A DNA stretch of 47,761 nucleotides from an uncultured Bacteroidota bacterium (GTDB taxonomy: Bacteria > Bacteroidota > Bacteroidia > Bacteroidales > GCA-2748055), in contig CAKZNC010000218.1 of NCBI GenBank assembly GCA_937129385.1, positions 1-47,761 on the forward strand. The letters are read 5' to 3'. The translations under genes were made by a program, and so were the position numbers. Of the stretch, positions 32,717-42,673 are shown in pieces. Positions within the stretch are counted from its first letter, which is position 1. The number at the start of each line of letters is the position of its first letter. The notes beneath the pieces are model-generated. The model saw only the letters and a program-made list of their open reading frames with translations. It searched no databases and was not told where the DNA came from.

Positions 32717-34588
32717 TTAATAGTGCTGTGCGGTTAAATATTTCAGTCTTCGTCTGACCTCACCGTGGTCCCGGATGGTTTCGGGGATCAAATGCGGATC
32801 GACCGGGATCTCATAATTACGGGGTCCGTCGTGCATCAATACGATGGCATTCAGGATCAGCAATGCTTCGGCAGGGCTGGTGGTGGCATACAGTGCCCTG
32901 GACATGGTCGTCCCGGGATGGGCGATCCCGGTAATACCCATGTATTCGGCAGCCCTTGTCCGGTTGACAGGTTCCGGGTCAGCGGAAGCAATTTCTTTTA
33001 CCCGTGCGACCAGGTCGCTGTCCACTTCAGCATAGCTGCAGCACACGACCAGGGCCCAGTACCTTGCCCAAGGATCCTTTGCATCCAGGGCGAGGAGAAT
33101 TTTTTCTTTTGCTGAATGAAAACCGGCCAGCTGAAGATCTGCGATCTCCACGTAACGGCTGATATCTTCCAGGTGGTCTCTGCCAAACGCGACAGGGTTG
33201 TCCAATGCACGATTTACCAGGTAATGTTCGGGATAAAAAGAGAGGTCGGGCATCCCGGTTACCCAGTTCCTGAGACTGTCGCGCAATTCTTCGAGCACTA
33301 TGGCATGGCCCGGATCGCCCGACAGATCTGTGGTTTCGTATGGATCCTCCTCCACGTTGAATAGCATCTCGGCCGGCCTTGTCTTAAAAAAACGTGATTG
33401 AACCGGATCGAGCTCTCCTTTCCTAAAAAGCTCGTTCCATTGCCGGTATGCGAGCTGGAGGTACCTGTAATTGTTCATGAGTCCGTCGAAATTGAAGGGT
33501 TGGTAACTCCTGATGTATTTGTAGGGTCCTATTCTGCATGATCGTACCATGTCGTATTTCTCATCGAACCTGTCGGCGTATCCAAAAGTTACCTCCCGGT
33601 CATCCAACTCCTCGCTGGAAATATCTTTTCCGAGGAAGGGCTTGCCGTCCATCTCTTCCGGAATTTCCACTCCGGCGAGTGAGAGGACAGAGGGTGCGAA
33701 GTCGACAAAACTGACAAACCCGCCAGGTTGGGATCCGGCTTTGAGATCCACCAATTCTTTGTATCTATCCGGAACATGGATCACCAGCGGGACATGCAGT
33801 CCGGTCTCATATAGATAACCCTTGCTTCCGGGGAGAACGCCGCCATGGTCTCCGAAGTAGAAGATGAATGTATTGTCCATCAGTCCGGCTTCCCGGATCT
33901 CATTCACCACTTTACCGACGATGCTGTCCATTTGCATGATCTTATCTCGGTAATATGCACCTGTGTACCTGAACAGGTCCGTATCGGGATGGACAGGCAT
34001 GACCTCAAATGAGGCCGTATCGGTCATGGTTTGGTAATGCTGCATCTCCTCCTGCGAAAAATGAAGCCTGCTTTCATGGGTGGTATGGATGTTATATACG
34101 TGAAAGAATGGTTGTTCATTGTTCCTGTTCTTCCAGCTGGCCTGGTTGGATGATTCGTCCCATACACTGTCACCCTTGATGAGGTTGTAATCCTCCTTGG
34201 CATTGTTGGTGGTATAGTAACCTGCGCGGCGCAGGTATGCCGGGAACATCTCCAGGTTACCCGGCATAGGGGCGATCCTGATCTTTCGGTGATAGTTGGA
34301 GCCGATACGCGGACCGTAGCATCCGGAGATCAGTGCTGACCTGGCGGCACTGCAGACGGGCGCATTGGAAAAGGCATGTGTGAAAAGCAACCCGTTTTCT
34401 GCCAGCGAAGCGATGTGCGGGGTGGGGGCGCCCCCTTCAGCATACAAATTCATGTAATGTATGGAATTGTCTTCCGAGGTGATCCAAACGATGTTGGGTT
34501 TAGGTTGCTCGGTTCCCTGGTCCTTGCATGCCGTGAAAGACAGGAACAGCCAGGTGATCAGAATGAGGGGTATTCGCATTTTAGGCAT
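32717..34588 (-). CDS. Sulfatase lipoprotein (arylsulfatase family, sulfamidase-like)
   Basis: A 623-residue lipoprotein. I start it at ATG 34588; an in-frame ATG at 34630 adds 14 residues before the signal peptide. The signal ends in lipobox FTAC with Cys21. The sulfatase motif CSAARSALISG places Cys79 as the residue converted to formylglycine (C-x-A-x-R). ITSEDNS supplies the first metal ligands, and FYFGDHGGVLPGSKG the second metal and sulfate site. The C-terminal 180 residues are helical and HEAT-like (DPWARYWALVV, EPVNRTRAAEYMG). The overall look is closest to heparan N-sulfatase-like members of Bacteroidota. It probably removes sulfate from a polysaccharide at the cell surface or periplasm. 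It is an isolated gene converging on the helicase. The maturase is not in the window. Confidence 0.9.
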   Translation of the reverse strand: MPKMRIPLILITWLFLSFTACKDQGTEQPKPNIVWITSEDNSIHYMNLYAEGGAPTPHIASLAENGLLFTHAFSNAPVCSAARSALISGCYGPRIGSNYHRKIRIAPMPGNLEMFPAYLRRAGYYTTNNAKEDYNLIKGDSVWDESSNQASWKNRNNEQPFFHVYNIHTTHESRLHFSQEEMQHYQTMTDTASFEVMPVHPDTDLFRYTGAYYRDKIMQMDSIVGKVVNEIREAGLMDNTFIFYFGDHGGVLPGSKGYLYETGLHVPLVIHVPDRYKELVDLKAGSQPGGFVSFVDFAPSVLSLAGVEIPEEMDGKPFLGKDISSEELDDREVTFGYADRFDEKYDMVRSCRIGPYKYIRSYQPFNFDGLMNNYRYLQLAYRQWNELFRKGELDPVQSRFFKTRPAEMLFNVEEDPYETTDLSGDPGHAIVLEELRDSLRNWVTGMPDLSFYPEHYLVNRALDNPVAFGRDHLEDISRYVEIADLQLAGFHSAKEKILLALDAKDPWARYWALVVCCSYAEVDSDLVARVKEIASADPEPVNRTRAAEYMGITGIAHPGTTMSRALYATTSPAEALLILNAIVLMHDGPRNYEIPVDPHLIPETIRDHGEVRRRLKYLTAQHY

Positions 34589-34814
34589 CGTTACATGGAT
34601 ATATCCGCAAGGTATGAAATTTAGATGCAAAACAGGGTAGCGAAACGGGGTTTGAACGCCATTTTAAGGGGAAAAAGACGAATTCCTTGTGGTGATCTCT
34701 TCCCATGGTGAGAAGCCCTGGGCCCCTTTCTGCTCCTGTGTTTTCCATCAGGGCTGCGGTTCCGGTGTGACCCCCTGAATGGCAAATAAATATGGGGAAA
34801 TCGGCAATAATTGT

Positions 34815-34822
34815 TAATTTTG
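34815..34822 (+). promoter_or_regulatory. Minus-7 promoter element of the ablAB operon
   Basis: TAATTTTG matches TAnnTTTG exactly, 27 bases before ATG 34850. A minus-33 TTG is not evident. The 261 bases between the sulfatase start and ablA show no other clear signal. Confidence 0.5.
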
Positions 34823-34849
34823 TTCCTCTAGAATTAAAATTCAGACTGG

Positions 34850-36172
34850 ATGATATTTGACGAGGCGCAGCAGGAAATTGCGAAACGAATTGACAACAAT
34901 AAAAACATATCGAACTGGAGAAACTGGAAGTGGCAGTTAAAACATGCGATCAAATCGCTCGACCAGTTTGAAACCATTACAGGGATCAATTTCAAAGGCA
35001 AAGAGAGAAAAGACCTTGAGAAGACCTTTGATAGGTTTCCCCTTTCCATCACGCCGTATTACCTGTCACTGATCGATCCTGAGAACTTCAGGAACGATCC
35101 TGTATTCAAACAGGCATTTGGAGGAATCGAGGAGCTGATCACACAGCCGTCGGAACTCTCCGACCCGCTTGCAGAGGATCATGACAGTCCGGTTGAAGGA
35201 ATTACACACCGTTATCCCGACAGGGTGCTGTTTCATGTGAGCAATATATGTTCCATGTACTGCCGGCACTGTACCCGGAAGCGGAAGGTGGGGGATGTGG
35301 ATTTCGTGCCCACGAAAGACCAGTTGAGGAAGGGGATTGAGTATATCCGGAAGACACCGCAAGTGCGTGATGTGTTGCTTTCGGGCGGAGATCCGTTCAT
35401 GCTTCCGGATGAAAAGATTGACTGGTTGCTGTCGGAGATCAGTAGCATTGAGCATGTGGAGGTTATTCGTATTGGAACGAGGATGCCGGTAGTGCTGCCT
35501 TACCGGATCACCGACGAGTTGATCTCGATCTTAAAGAAATACCAGCCGGTATGGATCAACACCCATTTCAACCATCCACGTGAGATCACGACCTCATCGA
35601 AAGAGGCACTGGCCAGGCTGGCAGATGGTGGATTCCCGCTGGGCAACCAGTCGGTGCTTCTTGCCGACGTGAATGATTGTCCGCGTATCATGAAGTCGCT
35701 GCTTCATAAACTGGTAAGGAACCGTGTACGTCCGTATTACCTGTACCAGTGTGATCTTTCCGAGGGACTTTCGCATTTCAGGACACCCATCGGTAAAGGG
35801 ATCGAGATCATGGAGAGCCTTGTCGGACATACCAGCGGGTTTGCTCGTCCCACTTACGTGATCGATGCACCTGGCGGAGGTGGGAAGATTCCGGTGATGC
35901 CCAATTACATCATCTCGTGGTCGACCAATCGCGTGGTGCTCAGGAACTATGAAGGGGTGATCACTACCTACAAGGAACCCGATAGTTATGAGGCAAAATT
36001 TTGTGACAGGGATTGTGAAAGCTGCAACCTTGACCTGGAATTGGGTGAGGGGAATGAGTCCGATGCCATAGGGATCGAAATGCTTCTCCAGGATGAGAAC
36101 GATACGATCTCGCTGGTTCCGGAGAATAACGAAAGATTACAAAGAAGGGATGACAATGCAGGACAGGATTGA
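34850..36172 (+). CDS. ablA: L-lysine 2,3-aminomutase
   Basis: A 440-residue radical-SAM, PLP-dependent enzyme that converts L-lysine to L-beta-lysine. The 4Fe-4S/SAM motif CxxxCxxC is Cys134-Cys138-Cys141 (CSMYCRHC). GGDPF-type SAM contact (LSGGDPFML) follows, and the PLP lysine is Lys346 in PGGGGK. C-terminal cysteines (CDRDCESC) match the zinc-binding tail. Length is close to the characterised clostridial enzyme (about 416), with an acidic extension of about 40 residues. The next gene, overlapping by 17 bases, is the matching acetyltransferase, so this pair makes the osmolyte N-epsilon-acetyl-beta-lysine. Salt induction is known for such operons in methanogens; here only a minus-7 element is visible upstream. 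Stand-alone kamA in lysine fermentation is the alternative, but the ablB neighbour argues against it. Confidence 0.95.
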   Translation: MIFDEAQQEIAKRIDNNKNISNWRNWKWQLKHAIKSLDQFETITGINFKGKERKDLEKTFDRFPLSITPYYLSLIDPENFRNDPVFKQAFGGIEELITQPSELSDPLAEDHDSPVEGITHRYPDRVLFHVSNICSMYCRHCTRKRKVGDVDFVPTKDQLRKGIEYIRKTPQVRDVLLSGGDPFMLPDEKIDWLLSEISSIEHVEVIRIGTRMPVVLPYRITDELISILKKYQPVWINTHFNHPREITTSSKEALARLADGGFPLGNQSVLLADVNDCPRIMKSLLHKLVRNRVRPYYLYQCDLSEGLSHFRTPIGKGIEIMESLVGHTSGFARPTYVIDAPGGGGKIPVMPNYIISWSTNRVVLRNYEGVITTYKEPDSYEAKFCDRDCESCNLDLELGEGNESDAIGIEMLLQDENDTISLVPENNERLQRRDDNAGQD

Positions 36173-36989
36173 GATCATTGGAAGAAATACTATCATACAA
36201 CATGGGGAGCACAATAAAAGGGTCTACCTGATCAAGCTGGATGAGCAGGACATCGACCAGGTGACCCTCCTGTTGAACAAGCTTGCCAGGGATGAAGGTT
36301 ATACCAAGATCTTCTGCAAGGTTCCTGCATGGGCAGCGCCTTTGTTCAATGCTGATGGATACATCATGGAGGCCCATATCCCCCGGTTCTACAATGGTAA
36401 GGTTGGGGTGAGCTTCATGTCAAAGTTCCTGAACTCAGACCGGTTACTGGGTATCGAACGTGAAAAACTTGCGGAGTTAAGCAATTTGATTCACGAAATC
36501 GATCCCGATGAGGAGCAGACTGACAAAGGGAAGGAGGATGTACTCGAGATGGAACCCGCGCATGCTGAGGAGATCTCAGCTGTCTACAGGGAGGTATTTA
36601 AAAGTTATCCCTTCCCGATTCATGATCCCGGGTACATTGAGAAGACCATGAATGAAAACATCAGGTATTTCGGAGTGCGTGACGGGAGTAAACTGATTGC
36701 ACTTTCCTCAGCGGAGATGGACCGGGAGGCACAGAATTCCGAGATGACTGATTTTGCGACTTTGCCTGAAGCACGGGGAAGGAAATTGTCAAGACGACTA
36801 CTGGCGCATATGGAGGAGATCATGGCAGGCGAAGGGATTCGTACATTGTACACGATCGCAAGATTGAATTCGATACCGATGAACAAGACTTTCCTTGGCA
36901 GTGGTTACTCTTTTTCAGGGACCCTGATCAACAATACCAATATTGCCGGGAACATTGAGAGCATGAATGTATTGTATAAACACATATAA
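36156..36989 (+). CDS. ablB: Beta-lysine N-acetyltransferase
   Basis: A 277-residue GNAT-family enzyme that acetylates the epsilon-amino group of beta-lysine. I chose ATG 36156 because AAGAAGG at 36142-36148 sits 7 bases before it; ATG 36150 is an alternative two codons earlier. The N-terminal half has the AblB-specific pattern ([28 protein letters not shown]). The C-terminal half is the GNAT fold with an acetyl-CoA-binding stretch around [18 protein letters not shown] (a degenerate RxxGxG/A loop) and [16 protein letters not shown]. The 17-base overlap with ablA shows translational coupling. Together the two genes form the complete pathway from lysine to the compatible solute. Confidence 0.93.
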   Translation: MQDRIEIIGRNTIIQHGEHNKRVYLIKLDEQDIDQVTLLLNKLARDEGYTKIFCKVPAWAAPLFNADGYIMEAHIPRFYNGKVGVSFMSKFLNSDRLLGIEREKLAELSNLIHEIDPDEEQTDKGKEDVLEMEPAHAEEISAVYREVFKSYPFPIHDPGYIEKTMNENIRYFGVRDGSKLIALSSAEMDREAQNSEMTDFATLPEARGRKLSRRLLAHMEEIMAGEGIRTLYTIARLNSIPMNKTFLGSGYSFSGTLINNTNIAGNIESMNVLYKHI

Positions 36990-36990
36990 A

Positions 36991-36998
36991 TATATTTG
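36991..36998 (+). promoter_or_regulatory. Minus-7 promoter element before the winged-helix/symporter pair
   Basis: TATATTTG matches TAnnTTTG exactly and begins 2 bases after the ablB stop. TTG at 36972-36974 is 16 bases upstream, slightly short of the usual spacing. Confidence 0.4.
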
Positions 36999-37005
36999 AA
37001 GGAGA

Positions 37006-37027
37006 CCTGGGGAGATCATACCCCGGG
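37006..37027 (+). promoter_or_regulatory. GC-rich stem-loop between ablB and the winged-helix gene
   Basis: CCTGGGG (37006-37012) pairs with CCCCGGG (37021-37027), 7 base pairs including one G-T, with an 8-base loop. It lies 17 bases after ablB, so it could terminate that transcript. It also sits right after a minus-7 element, so it could instead be a 5' hairpin of the next transcript. Confidence 0.35.
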
Positions 37028-37107
37028 CATTGCATTTCCGGACAGGTTTTTCCGGGATGCAGGTCCCTCGAGGTTTCAAAAAAAAAGAAAAAGGAACGTT
37101 ACATATT

Positions 37108-37320
37108 ATGAGTCAACAAAATCTGGAAAAGGAGTTGGATCCTTATGAAAGGAAGATGCTGAAGTTGTTTAAGGAACGTGGACAGATGAAATTCGGGCAA
37201 ATCATAATGCGACTTGGGTTATCTGCAAATCATGGTCAGCGTGTGTTGAATTCACTACTTGATAAAGAACTCGTGGTGCATGGTGACGGTTCCCGTTACT
37301 GTATGCCAGAACATAAGTAG
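37108..37320 (+). CDS. Small winged-helix DNA-binding-like protein
   Basis: A 70-residue protein started at ATG 37108, where the conserved-looking part begins; an upstream in-frame extension to 37030 is low-complexity lysine and unlikely. The sequence DPYERKMLKLFKERGQMKFGQIIMRLGLSANHGQRVLNSLLDKELVVHGDGSRY reads as a compact three-helix winged helix with a beta wing at the end (shown here only by its key residues: ERG, SANHGQRVL, VVHGDGSRY). It lies 2 bases before the symporter gene. It could repress or tune the symporter or ablAB operon. No ligand domain is present. Confidence 0.72.
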   Translation: MSQQNLEKELDPYERKMLKLFKERGQMKFGQIIMRLGLSANHGQRVLNSLLDKELVVHGDGSRYCMPEHK

Positions 37321-37322
37321 AT

Positions 37323-38741
37323 ATGCATATAATTGATATACTCATCATCTGCCTCTACCTCATGGTCATTCTCGGGGTAGGGTTTTACTTTTTTAAAAAG
37401 AACAAAGACATCGATGAGTATTTTGTCGGTGGACGAAAAATGAGCAGTCTGCATATCGGTCTGTCTGTTGTGGCAACTGATGTGGGAGGCGGATTTTCGA
37501 TCGGACTGGGCGGACTTGGTTTTGTCATGGGAGTGTCGGGCAGCTGGCTGCTTTTTACCGGATTGGTGGGTGCATGGATGAGTGGTATCTTCCTGATCCC
37601 GTTGGTTTCAAAGGTGGCGAGGGAACGAAATTTTTACTCCTTTCCGCAATTCCTTGAATATATTTTCGACCGTCGAGTAGCGCTTATTGCCGGGGTGATT
37701 TCCGCCATTGGCTACCTTGGATTTACCAGTTCACAGATCCTGGCCGGTGCCAAGCTGGCCTCCTCCACCTTTGAGGGGCTCACCCTCGACCAGGCACTAT
37801 TGGTGATGGGGGAGATCACGGTAGTGTATACCGTGTTCGGCGGTATCAAGGCAGTGATTTATACCGATACGATTCAGTGGATCATCCTGATGGGCGGACT
37901 GACGCTGATCGGTTTGCCTTTTGCATATCATAGCATAGGGGGGATGGAGGCCATCAGGGAGACACTGGCGCCTGCCTTCCTCAAACTGAACAATGTAAGC
38001 TGGCAACAGCTGGTCAACTGGGCATTTACCATCATCCCGATCTGGTTTGTGGGGATGACCCTCTACCAGCGGATCTATGCTGCCCGGGATACGAAGACTG
38101 CGAGGAAAGCATGGTTTATTGCCGGACTTTTTGAGTATCCGCTCATGGCCTTCATCGGTGCTTTGCTGGGAATGTTTGCCAGGGTGGCACTCGACCAGGG
38201 AGTGATCACCGGTTATACCATTGCCAATATCGATCCGGAGATGGGACTTCCGCTGCTGCTGAAAACGGTGCTGCCCGTAGGGTTGCTCGGACTGGTGATC
38301 TCCGCATATTTTTCTGCGATCATGTCGACGGCCGACAGCTGCATGATGGCATCTTCGGGAAACATTCTCACAGATGTAATCCGGAAACATGAGTCGGTCA
38401 ACAGTTTACGCTATTCACAGGTGCTGACTTTTACGATCGGGGCTACGGCACTGGTGCTTGCGATGTCCATGGAAAATGTACTTGAGCTGATGCTGCATTC
38501 CTATGCATTTATGGTAGCCGGAATGTTTATCCCGGTGGTTGCTGCGCTGGTACATAAGCGACCTAACCCGGTGGCAGCCCTGTTTTCTATGGTGACCGGC
38601 GGAGCGCTTGCATTGGGACTGATCCCTTTTGCAGATGACCTTCCGATGGGATTGGATCCGATTGTATTTGGTATTGCAGGAGGCGCATCGGCCTATTTAC
38701 TTGTTATTTTTATTGCGGGTAGAAGGAAGCAGTCAACCTGA
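37323..38741 (+). CDS. Sodium:solute symporter (SSS family)
   Basis: A 472-residue inner-membrane carrier with about 13 hydrophobic helices. The N-terminal DEYFVGGRKMSSLHIGLSVVATDVGGG segment and the central GGIKAVIYTDTIQ plus SAIMSTADSCMMASS stretches are diagnostic for the SSS family; the last holds the conserved Na2-site serines. Substrate is not readable from sequence. The gene is coupled (2-base gap) to the small winged-helix gene and follows ablAB, so uptake of an osmolyte, lysine or a related amino compound is a reasonable guess. Sugar or carboxylate transport is equally common in this family. The downstream GH3 gene has its own promoter 250 bases on. Confidence 0.92.
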   Translation: MHIIDILIICLYLMVILGVGFYFFKKNKDIDEYFVGGRKMSSLHIGLSVVATDVGGGFSIGLGGLGFVMGVSGSWLLFTGLVGAWMSGIFLIPLVSKVARERNFYSFPQFLEYIFDRRVALIAGVISAIGYLGFTSSQILAGAKLASSTFEGLTLDQALLVMGEITVVYTVFGGIKAVIYTDTIQWIILMGGLTLIGLPFAYHSIGGMEAIRETLAPAFLKLNNVSWQQLVNWAFTIIPIWFVGMTLYQRIYAARDTKTARKAWFIAGLFEYPLMAFIGALLGMFARVALDQGVITGYTIANIDPEMGLPLLLKTVLPVGLLGLVISAYFSAIMSTADSCMMASSGNILTDVIRKHESVNSLRYSQVLTFTIGATALVLAMSMENVLELMLHSYAFMVAGMFIPVVAALVHKRPNPVAALFSMVTGGALALGLIPFADDLPMGLDPIVFGIAGGASAYLLVIFIAGRRKQST

Positions 38742-38901
38742 TCAAATTTGGTATACCCGGGGTGCAAGTAAAATCACAGGTATAGAATTGGTGTTACATC
38801 AGTTTCCTGCTTATCCTGATGCCCTGGTTTTCAAATATGTATTCAGAAACGGGCTGCGTGGTAAAAGTGAAATATGCCGGAGTTTACCTTTTTTTTTACC
38901 G

Positions 38902-38930
38902 ATTGTACTATATTTGTCTGTGCGTACAAT
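38902..38930 (+). promoter_or_regulatory. Operator-like inverted repeat around the GH3 promoter
   Basis: ATTGTAC (38902-38908) and GTACAAT (38924-38930) form a perfect 7-base inverted repeat with a 15-base spacer, 22 bases centre to centre (two helical turns). The spacer contains the minus-7 element. This arrangement fits a dimeric repressor covering the promoter. No matching regulator gene is adjacent. Confidence 0.45.
38909..38916 (+). promoter_or_regulatory. Minus-7 promoter element of the GH3 gene
   Basis: TATATTTG matches TAnnTTTG exactly, 82 bases before ATG 38998. A T-run (38889-38897) lies in the minus-33 region. Confidence 0.5.
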
Positions 38931-38997
38931 TTACGTTAAGCTATGCATTCACCGATAGCAGTGCAGGCATCAAACTCAAACAAAACCAAACAACCCA

Positions 38998-41223
38998 ATG
39001 AAACAAAGTGGCAGAAAAGTATTCGGATTCATGACAAAAGGCATTATTTCAATTGTAATTGCCCTGGTATTGGTCCCTGGCATTTCATTTGCCCAGGACC
39101 CTGAATTTTTATGGCTGGACAATACGCTCTCCATTGAGGATCGGGCAGAGGCACTTGTGGAGGCAATGACCCTTGAAGAGAAGATCGGACAGCTCATGGA
39201 CCAGGCCCCTGCCATCCCCCGGTTAAATGTCCCCCAGTATGGATGGTGGAATGAGTGTTTGCATGGAGTTGCCCGAAATGGCAGGGCGACAGTGTTTCCG
39301 CAGGCGATCGCATTGGGAGCCACATTCGATGAAGACCTGATCTATCGTGTCTCAACGGCGATCTCTGATGAAGCAAGAGCCAAGTTCAATGTGGCCATTG
39401 CAAATGGGAACCGCTCGAAATATGCAGGTCTGACCTTCTGGTCACCGAATGTCAACCTCTTCCGTGACCCACGCTGGGGCAGGGGGCAGGAGACCTATGG
39501 AGAGGATCCTTACCTGACTTCCAGGATCGGTGTTGCCTTTGTACGCGGAATCCAGGGAGATGACCCGGACTACCTGAAAGCAGCAGCCTGTGCAAAGCAT
39601 TACGTGGTGCATTCGGGTCCTGAAGCATTGCGCCATGAATTCAACGCAGTGGTTTCGGAGAAGGACCTTTGGGAAACCTATATGCCGGCATTCGAGGCAC
39701 TGGTCACAGAGGCCGGAGTGGAAGGTGTGATGGGTGCATATAACCGCACCAACGGTGAATCCTGCAGTGCAAGTCCCTACCTCATGACAGAGGTGTTAAG
39801 GAGAAAGTGGGGATTTGACGGCTATTTTGTCTCAGACTGTGGTGCAGTCAAAGATATCTGGCGAGATCACCAACTCACCGACAGTCCGCAATCAGCCGCC
39901 TCCATGGCAATCAAGGCCGGGATGAACCTAAATTGCGGAACTACCTTTCGCCATCTCGATGAGGCAGTGCGTGAAGGACTCTTATCCGAAGCAGAGATCG
40001 ATGAGGCATTGATCCAGCTGACCAAAACCAAATTCAGACTTGGTCTTTTCGATCCGGCCGATGAGATACCTTTCAGTGACATTACTGGAGAAGTAGTCGG
40101 ATCAGAACAGCACGTGTCACTGGCCAGGGAGGTTGCCCAAAAGTCTATCGTGCTGGTAAAGAATGATGGTGTGCTGCCGCTTGACCGGGAGATAAAAAAT
40201 CTGTTTGTGACCGGTCCGATGGCTGCCAATGCAGATGTACTGATGGCCAACTATTACGGGATATCGGGAAACACGGTCAACTTCCTTGACGGACTTGCTT
40301 CCGCGGTGAGTGTTGGCACAACCATTGAGTATAAATACGGTCAGCTGCCTTACAGGAAGAATGAGAACCCGATTGACTGGACCACCGGTGGTGCCGCTGC
40401 TGCAGACGCATGTATTGCGATCATGGGAATCGACGGCAGGTGGGAAGGTGAAGAGGGCGAATCGATTGCCTCATTCAATAAGGGAGATAATACGGATTGC
40501 CGGCTGCCGCAGCCGCAGCTTGATTTTCTTAAAAAAATACGCCGCCAGGGGGACAACCCCCTGATCGTTGTAATCACAGGTGGCTCGCCGGTGATCATTC
40601 CTGAAGTATTTGAATTTGCCGACGCCGTGATCTATACATGGTATCCTGGAGAGCAGGGAGGAAATGCCCTTGCAGATATCATATTTGGCGACGTGGCACC
40701 TTCCGGCAGGATGCCATTTACCGTGCCCTACAGCATTGAAGATATTCCCCCGTACGAAGACTATGCGATGGAAGGTAGGACATATCGTTACATGGAAAAG
40801 GAGCCCCTCTTTCCGTTCGGTTTCGGACTCAGCTATACCAGCTTCGGTTATTCAGATATTGGGGTTGACAAGGATGAAGAGGAACTAACCGTTTCAATTA
40901 AGGTCTCCAACAACGGAGATGTTGATGCTGATGAGGTAGTGCAGCTGTACATCTCCTCACCCGGAGCCGGAATGGAGCATCCAATCTGGTCATTGCGCAG
41001 GATCCAGCGAGTGGACCTGGGTGCCGGAGAGAGTGAGATCATCAGTTTTGACCTTGATCGCGAGGCATTCATGCAGGTGAATGAAGAGGGAGAAAAGTAC
41101 CTGCCTAAGGGAGATTATGTGATCTCGGTGAGTGGATCGGTACCCTCTGGTCGAAGCCAGGAGCTGGGAGCTTCAGCTCCGGTTGTGGCAGTGGTTGACT
41201 GGAAGATGGTGAAAAAGCTATGA
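38998..41223 (+). CDS. Glycoside hydrolase family 3 (beta-xylosidase/beta-glucosidase-like)
   Basis: A 741-residue exported enzyme. The signal peptide runs to about residue 32 (VPGISFAQ); ATG 39031 would give a shorter, equally good signal. The GH3 N-terminal barrel shows WWNECLHGVAR, FWSPNVNLFRDPRWGRGQETYGEDP-type sequence, KHYVVHSGPE, and the nucleophile Asp280 in GYFVSDCGAV. The alpha/beta sandwich (GIDGRWEGEEGE) and the C-terminal fibronectin-like domain (PFGFGLSYTSF onward) complete the family layout. The WNE-LHGVAR and NLFRDPRWGRGQE patterns are those of the xylan 1,4-beta-xylosidase branch. It likely releases sugars from plant or algal oligosaccharides in the periplasm. It is probably monocistronic and controlled by the promoter and inverted repeat upstream. 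Confidence 0.93.
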   Translation: MKQSGRKVFGFMTKGIISIVIALVLVPGISFAQDPEFLWLDNTLSIEDRAEALVEAMTLEEKIGQLMDQAPAIPRLNVPQYGWWNECLHGVARNGRATVFPQAIALGATFDEDLIYRVSTAISDEARAKFNVAIANGNRSKYAGLTFWSPNVNLFRDPRWGRGQETYGEDPYLTSRIGVAFVRGIQGDDPDYLKAAACAKHYVVHSGPEALRHEFNAVVSEKDLWETYMPAFEALVTEAGVEGVMGAYNRTNGESCSASPYLMTEVLRRKWGFDGYFVSDCGAVKDIWRDHQLTDSPQSAASMAIKAGMNLNCGTTFRHLDEAVREGLLSEAEIDEALIQLTKTKFRLGLFDPADEIPFSDITGEVVGSEQHVSLAREVAQKSIVLVKNDGVLPLDREIKNLFVTGPMAANADVLMANYYGISGNTVNFLDGLASAVSVGTTIEYKYGQLPYRKNENPIDWTTGGAAAADACIAIMGIDGRWEGEEGESIASFNKGDNTDCRLPQPQLDFLKKIRRQGDNPLIVVITGGSPVIIPEVFEFADAVIYTWYPGEQGGNALADIIFGDVAPSGRMPFTVPYSIEDIPPYEDYAMEGRTYRYMEKEPLFPFGFGLSYTSFGYSDIGVDKDEEELTVSIKVSNNGDVDADEVVQLYISSPGAGMEHPIWSLRRIQRVDLGAGESEIISFDLDREAFMQVNEEGEKYLPKGDYVISVSGSVPSGRSQELGASAPVVAVVDWKMVKKL

Positions 41224-41402
41224 TTGCCTGCTGAGGATGGCGCCAAAATGATGATGTTCACAACCAGGAAGGGTAATTACACATTCGTACCCTGGAAAAT
41301 TTTTACCGCGAGTTGCTGAACAACATCTGCTAAGACTCCGAACAAAGCGGCTGGAGGATTGATATACTATATGTTATCATAGAATTATCAATTCGCCTGA
41401 TC

Positions 41403-42422
41403 ATGACATCCAATTACCATCCGCCAACGCTTTCTGAATTTATCAATGAGCAGCAGACCGCCTTCCCCTTTGCAAAGGGGGACCTCACCAGGTTGCTGAA
41501 CCATATCGGGGTAGCTTCCAAGCTCGTCAACCGGGAGGTCAGGGCTGCAGGACTGGTTGATATTCTGGGCAAGGCCGGTAAGAGTAATATCCAGGGTGAA
41601 GATGTGATGAAACTGGATGAATTCGCCAATCACAAATTCATTAAAGTGCTGAGTTCAAGTGGTGAGGTTTGTGGAATCGCTTCTGAGGAGAACCACGACA
41701 TCATTACTTTTGACAAATCGTTTGCAAAAGAGGGCAAATATGTGGTATGCATTGACCCTTTGGACGGCTCCTCGAACATCGACGTGAATGTATCCATCGG
41801 AACAATTTTCTCTATTTACAGGCGGGTCACTGATCCCGGTACTGATCCGGATGAGCGGGACATTCTTCAGCCCGGTAATAAGCAGGTGGCAGCAGGATAC
41901 GTGATTTATGGCTCTTCTACCATGCTTGTATATACGACGGGATTGGGTGTGACGGGCTTTACTTATGACCCGTCCATTGGGGAATTCTGCCTTTCACATT
42001 ATAAAATTGATATGCCGGATGATGGAAATATCTATTCCGTGAATGAAGGATATTACAGGCAATTTTCGCCAGGGATCCGGGAATATATCGACAGGTGCAA
42101 AGGATCTGATGAGACTGGTGGAGATGCCCTCTCGGCACGATATATCGGATCACTGGTTGCCGACTTTCACCGGAACCTGATGAAAGGAGGGATCTATATG
42201 TATCCTTCGACGGCTCAGCAGCCCGGTGGAAAGCTCAGGTTACTTTATGAATGCAATCCGATTGCATTTCTGGCCGAGCAGTCTGGCGGTCTTGCCACAG
42301 ACGGCAAGGGTCGGCGCATCATAGACCTGGTACCGGAGGCGATCCATCAGCGTACCCCGTTTTTTGCAGGTTCAAAGAAGATGGTGAAAGAGGTGGAAGC
42401 GATGATCCGTTCGTACGGGTGA
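41403..42422 (+). CDS. fbp: Fructose-1,6-bisphosphatase class I
   Basis: A 339-residue cytosolic enzyme of gluconeogenesis that hydrolyses fructose 1,6-bisphosphate to fructose 6-phosphate. Metal and phosphate motifs are all visible: [34 protein letters not shown] (metal-binding Asp pair), and GGIYMYP followed by [20 protein letters not shown] near the C-terminus. Length is standard for class I. ATG 41403 opens straight into the conserved N-terminus. It stands alone, with gaps of 179 and 251 bases on either side. An imperfect AT-rich inverted repeat (ATTGATA/TATCAAT, 41358-41392) lies just upstream but no clear promoter. Confidence 0.96.
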   Translation: MTSNYHPPTLSEFINEQQTAFPFAKGDLTRLLNHIGVASKLVNREVRAAGLVDILGKAGKSNIQGEDVMKLDEFANHKFIKVLSSSGEVCGIASEENHDIITFDKSFAKEGKYVVCIDPLDGSSNIDVNVSIGTIFSIYRRVTDPGTDPDERDILQPGNKQVAAGYVIYGSSTMLVYTTGLGVTGFTYDPSIGEFCLSHYKIDMPDDGNIYSVNEGYYRQFSPGIREYIDRCKGSDETGGDALSARYIGSLVADFHRNLMKGGIYMYPSTAQQPGGKLRLLYECNPIAFLAEQSGGLATDGKGRRIIDLVPEAIHQRTPFFAGSKKMVKEVEAMIRSYG

Positions 42423-42673
42423 TTCAAATTGCAGCCCGGTAGCCGTTTAATGTTCAGCGTAACAATGCGCAATGCACAGGATTCGGTCTCACCATATTGG
42501 ATATGAAAGGAATGCTTCATTTTTTTTCGTGGTTGTAGCAGATGGATGTTTGAAAATAACCTGTATATTGGGGGGCATGCAGCTGTTGCCGGCGTGTAAA
42601 TAGGGAGGTGATTGGAAAGGAGTTCCGGTAAGTGTATTGCAAACTGTGATCAGACAACCTAAACTGCCCGGAA

